In this document: positions 62,763 to 64,000 of the stretch, piece by piece
Position numbering within the stretch: the first letter of the stretch is position 1
How the letters are laid out: each line of letters begins with the position of its first letter
Source of the DNA: Klebsormidium nitens
Lineage: Eukaryota; Streptophyta; Klebsormidiophyceae; Klebsormidiales; Klebsormidiaceae
Length of the DNA: 64,000 bases
Assembly: GCA_000708835.1 (NCBI GenBank)
Contig: DF237438.1
Span: 1-64,000 of the forward strand
Reading direction: 5' to 3'
Made by a program: the position numbers and the translations under genes
Notes under the pieces: generated by a model
Database searches by the model: none
The model's input: the letters and a program-made list of their open reading frames with translations, nothing else
Told to the model about the DNA's origin: nothing

Positions 62763-64000
62763 CTAGTCGAACCACCTTTTCTTGGCCGCTTCCGCCACCT
62801 TCAACCGCTCCGCCAGCTCGGCCACGTCAACCTCCCCCAGCTTCCGATCCCCGTTCGGCCCCCGCGCGGTGATGGCCACCGAACCGTGCTCTTCTTCCTG
62901 CTTGCCCACCACCAGCTGGAGCGGAATTTTGTCCGCATTCGCGTTGCGCACCAGCTTGGGCAACCGCTCCCCTGACACCACCTCCACCCGGATGTCGTGC
63001 GCTTTGAGCTGCCGCGCGACGCGGTGCGCGTACTCGACCTGCGAGTCTGTGATGGGCAGCACGCGCGCCTGCACCGGGGCCAGCCACAGCGGGAAGTCGC
63101 CTGCACGGGAGACGCAGGGTATTGACCCGAGAACGAGCGACAAGAGCGAAGAGTCGTCAGCGTCCATGGCAAGTAGCACCCCTTAGGATGGACGGCTGAA
63201 TCTCGCTACTCTGCGAAGCTTGCCCAAGTCAACCCTTTTGTGCAGACTACTCGCGACATGGATTCGAGACGTTGAGTTTTGCAGCCGAAAGAGACACTCT
63301 TCATGCTGTCGCTTATGTCGACGTGCACATCGAATCACTGGTGAGTTTCAAAACCTAGAGAGACCGCAGCGAACCCCTCCATTTGAGACGTAGTCTGACA
63401 ACGAGGCATCACCAAGTTGAGATAGACAGACTTCCGGCTGACCTGCGTAGTTTTCGATGAGGACGCCGAAGAAGCGCTCGAGCGAGCCGAAGATGGCACG
63501 GTGGATCATGATGGGCCGCTTGCGCTCGCCGTCCGCGTCCTGGTACTCCATCTGGAACCGCTCCGGCAAGTTGAAGTCCACCTGTGCGCGGCGAAGGGAA
63601 AGACTCGGTCACGAGACGGCTCGTGACAACTTGCCGCAGCAGGAAAAAGGGACACAGGTCATGAGAGAGAATCCTCCAACAGCCTTGAGAAAGGACGAGA
63701 CAAACTACGCCGGTCAAGGTCCCCAGCGGTCTTTCGGATGATCAAGCTCTGCACGTACGCAATCCCCATCCCCATCTCCATCGGCAAAAAGTTCGCCCGA
63801 CTTTAGGGAAGTCCTCGATTGCCAGACTCCTTCGCCGACAGGAAATTTGGATGTTGCTCTCACGCTTCCAAAACAACAGATGGTTGCTACGGAAACAGCC
63901 ACCCCCCTTTCTCAACGACCCCAGCAAAATCAACCACAGCGGTGCCACGTGTCCTCACCTGGATAGTGGAGCACTGCCACCGCCGCCCGATCGCGTCCTC
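62763..64000 (-). CDS. threonyl-tRNA synthetase, C-terminal part (5' end beyond window)
   Basis: Three exons are visible: 64000-63959 (partial), 63581-63443 and 63100-62763. They encode [19 protein letters not shown], then the class II motif 3 region ([21 protein letters not shown] with the conserved Arg), then the anticodon-binding domain ([26 protein letters not shown]-like [17 protein letters not shown]) and the end AKKRWFD. This order is diagnostic for ThrRS, which charges tRNA-Thr. The catalytic core start and any targeting sequence lie to the right of the window, so the compartment (cytosol or organelle) is unknown. Reading phases agree between the exons. Confidence 0.95.

Overview
The window is nuclear DNA of a eukaryote, most likely a chlorophyte green alga. 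The genes have many short GC-rich exons separated by introns of about 100-400 bases with GT-AG (sometimes GC-AG) borders. Plant- and alga-type proteins are present: a stand-alone AtE1-type RRM protein, a plastid ABC1 kinase, a plastid-type GIY-YIG-like protein and a plant-type RNR large subunit. One intron carries CCCTAAAA repeats, the unit known from Chlamydomonas telomeres. Genus cannot be fixed from sequence alone.

Layout. 1-2970: 3' part of a decayed Ty3/gypsy chromovirus and its 3' LTR. 2971-6400: no recognisable gene. 6401-7872 (-): RRM spliceosomal protein. 8148-8893: nested inverted-repeat (MITE-like) element. 9222-16958 (+): PAN2 deadenylase, 17 exons. 18181-23394 (-): ribonucleotide reductase large subunit, 14 exons. 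25109-31054 (-): ABC1/UbiB-family kinase, 12 exons. 31479-31853: probable LINE remnant. 32574-37245 (-): Crinkler/RHS-like P-loop protein interrupted by a 20-N assembly gap that is flanked by two nearly identical 0.7-kb copies. 37563-40168 (+): EamA/DMT transporter. 41223-43123 (-): plastid GIY-YIG-like protein. 43485-45703 (-): Maf nucleotide pyrophosphatase. 46078-48983 (+): sirtuin. 49960-54195 (-): pyridoxal kinase. 54812-58026 (+): PAQR/heptahelical receptor-like protein. 59116-61636 (+): unrecognised acidic disordered protein. 62763-64000 (-): C-terminal end of threonyl-tRNA synthetase, running off the window.

Most genes are unrelated housekeeping functions: mRNA decay and splicing, dNTP synthesis, nucleotide-pool sanitation, vitamin B6 salvage and translation. 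They do not form one pathway. Three head-to-head pairs (37.4, 45.9 and 54.5 kb) share short intergenic promoters. Exon borders were chosen by splice consensus, reading-phase bookkeeping and family conservation; for every multi-exon gene the phases close to an uninterrupted frame. The most notable items are the Crinkler/RHS-like gene with its haplotype-duplication artefact, the high number of GC-AG introns (four), the nested MITE, and an excess of the palindrome CATGCATG between genes.
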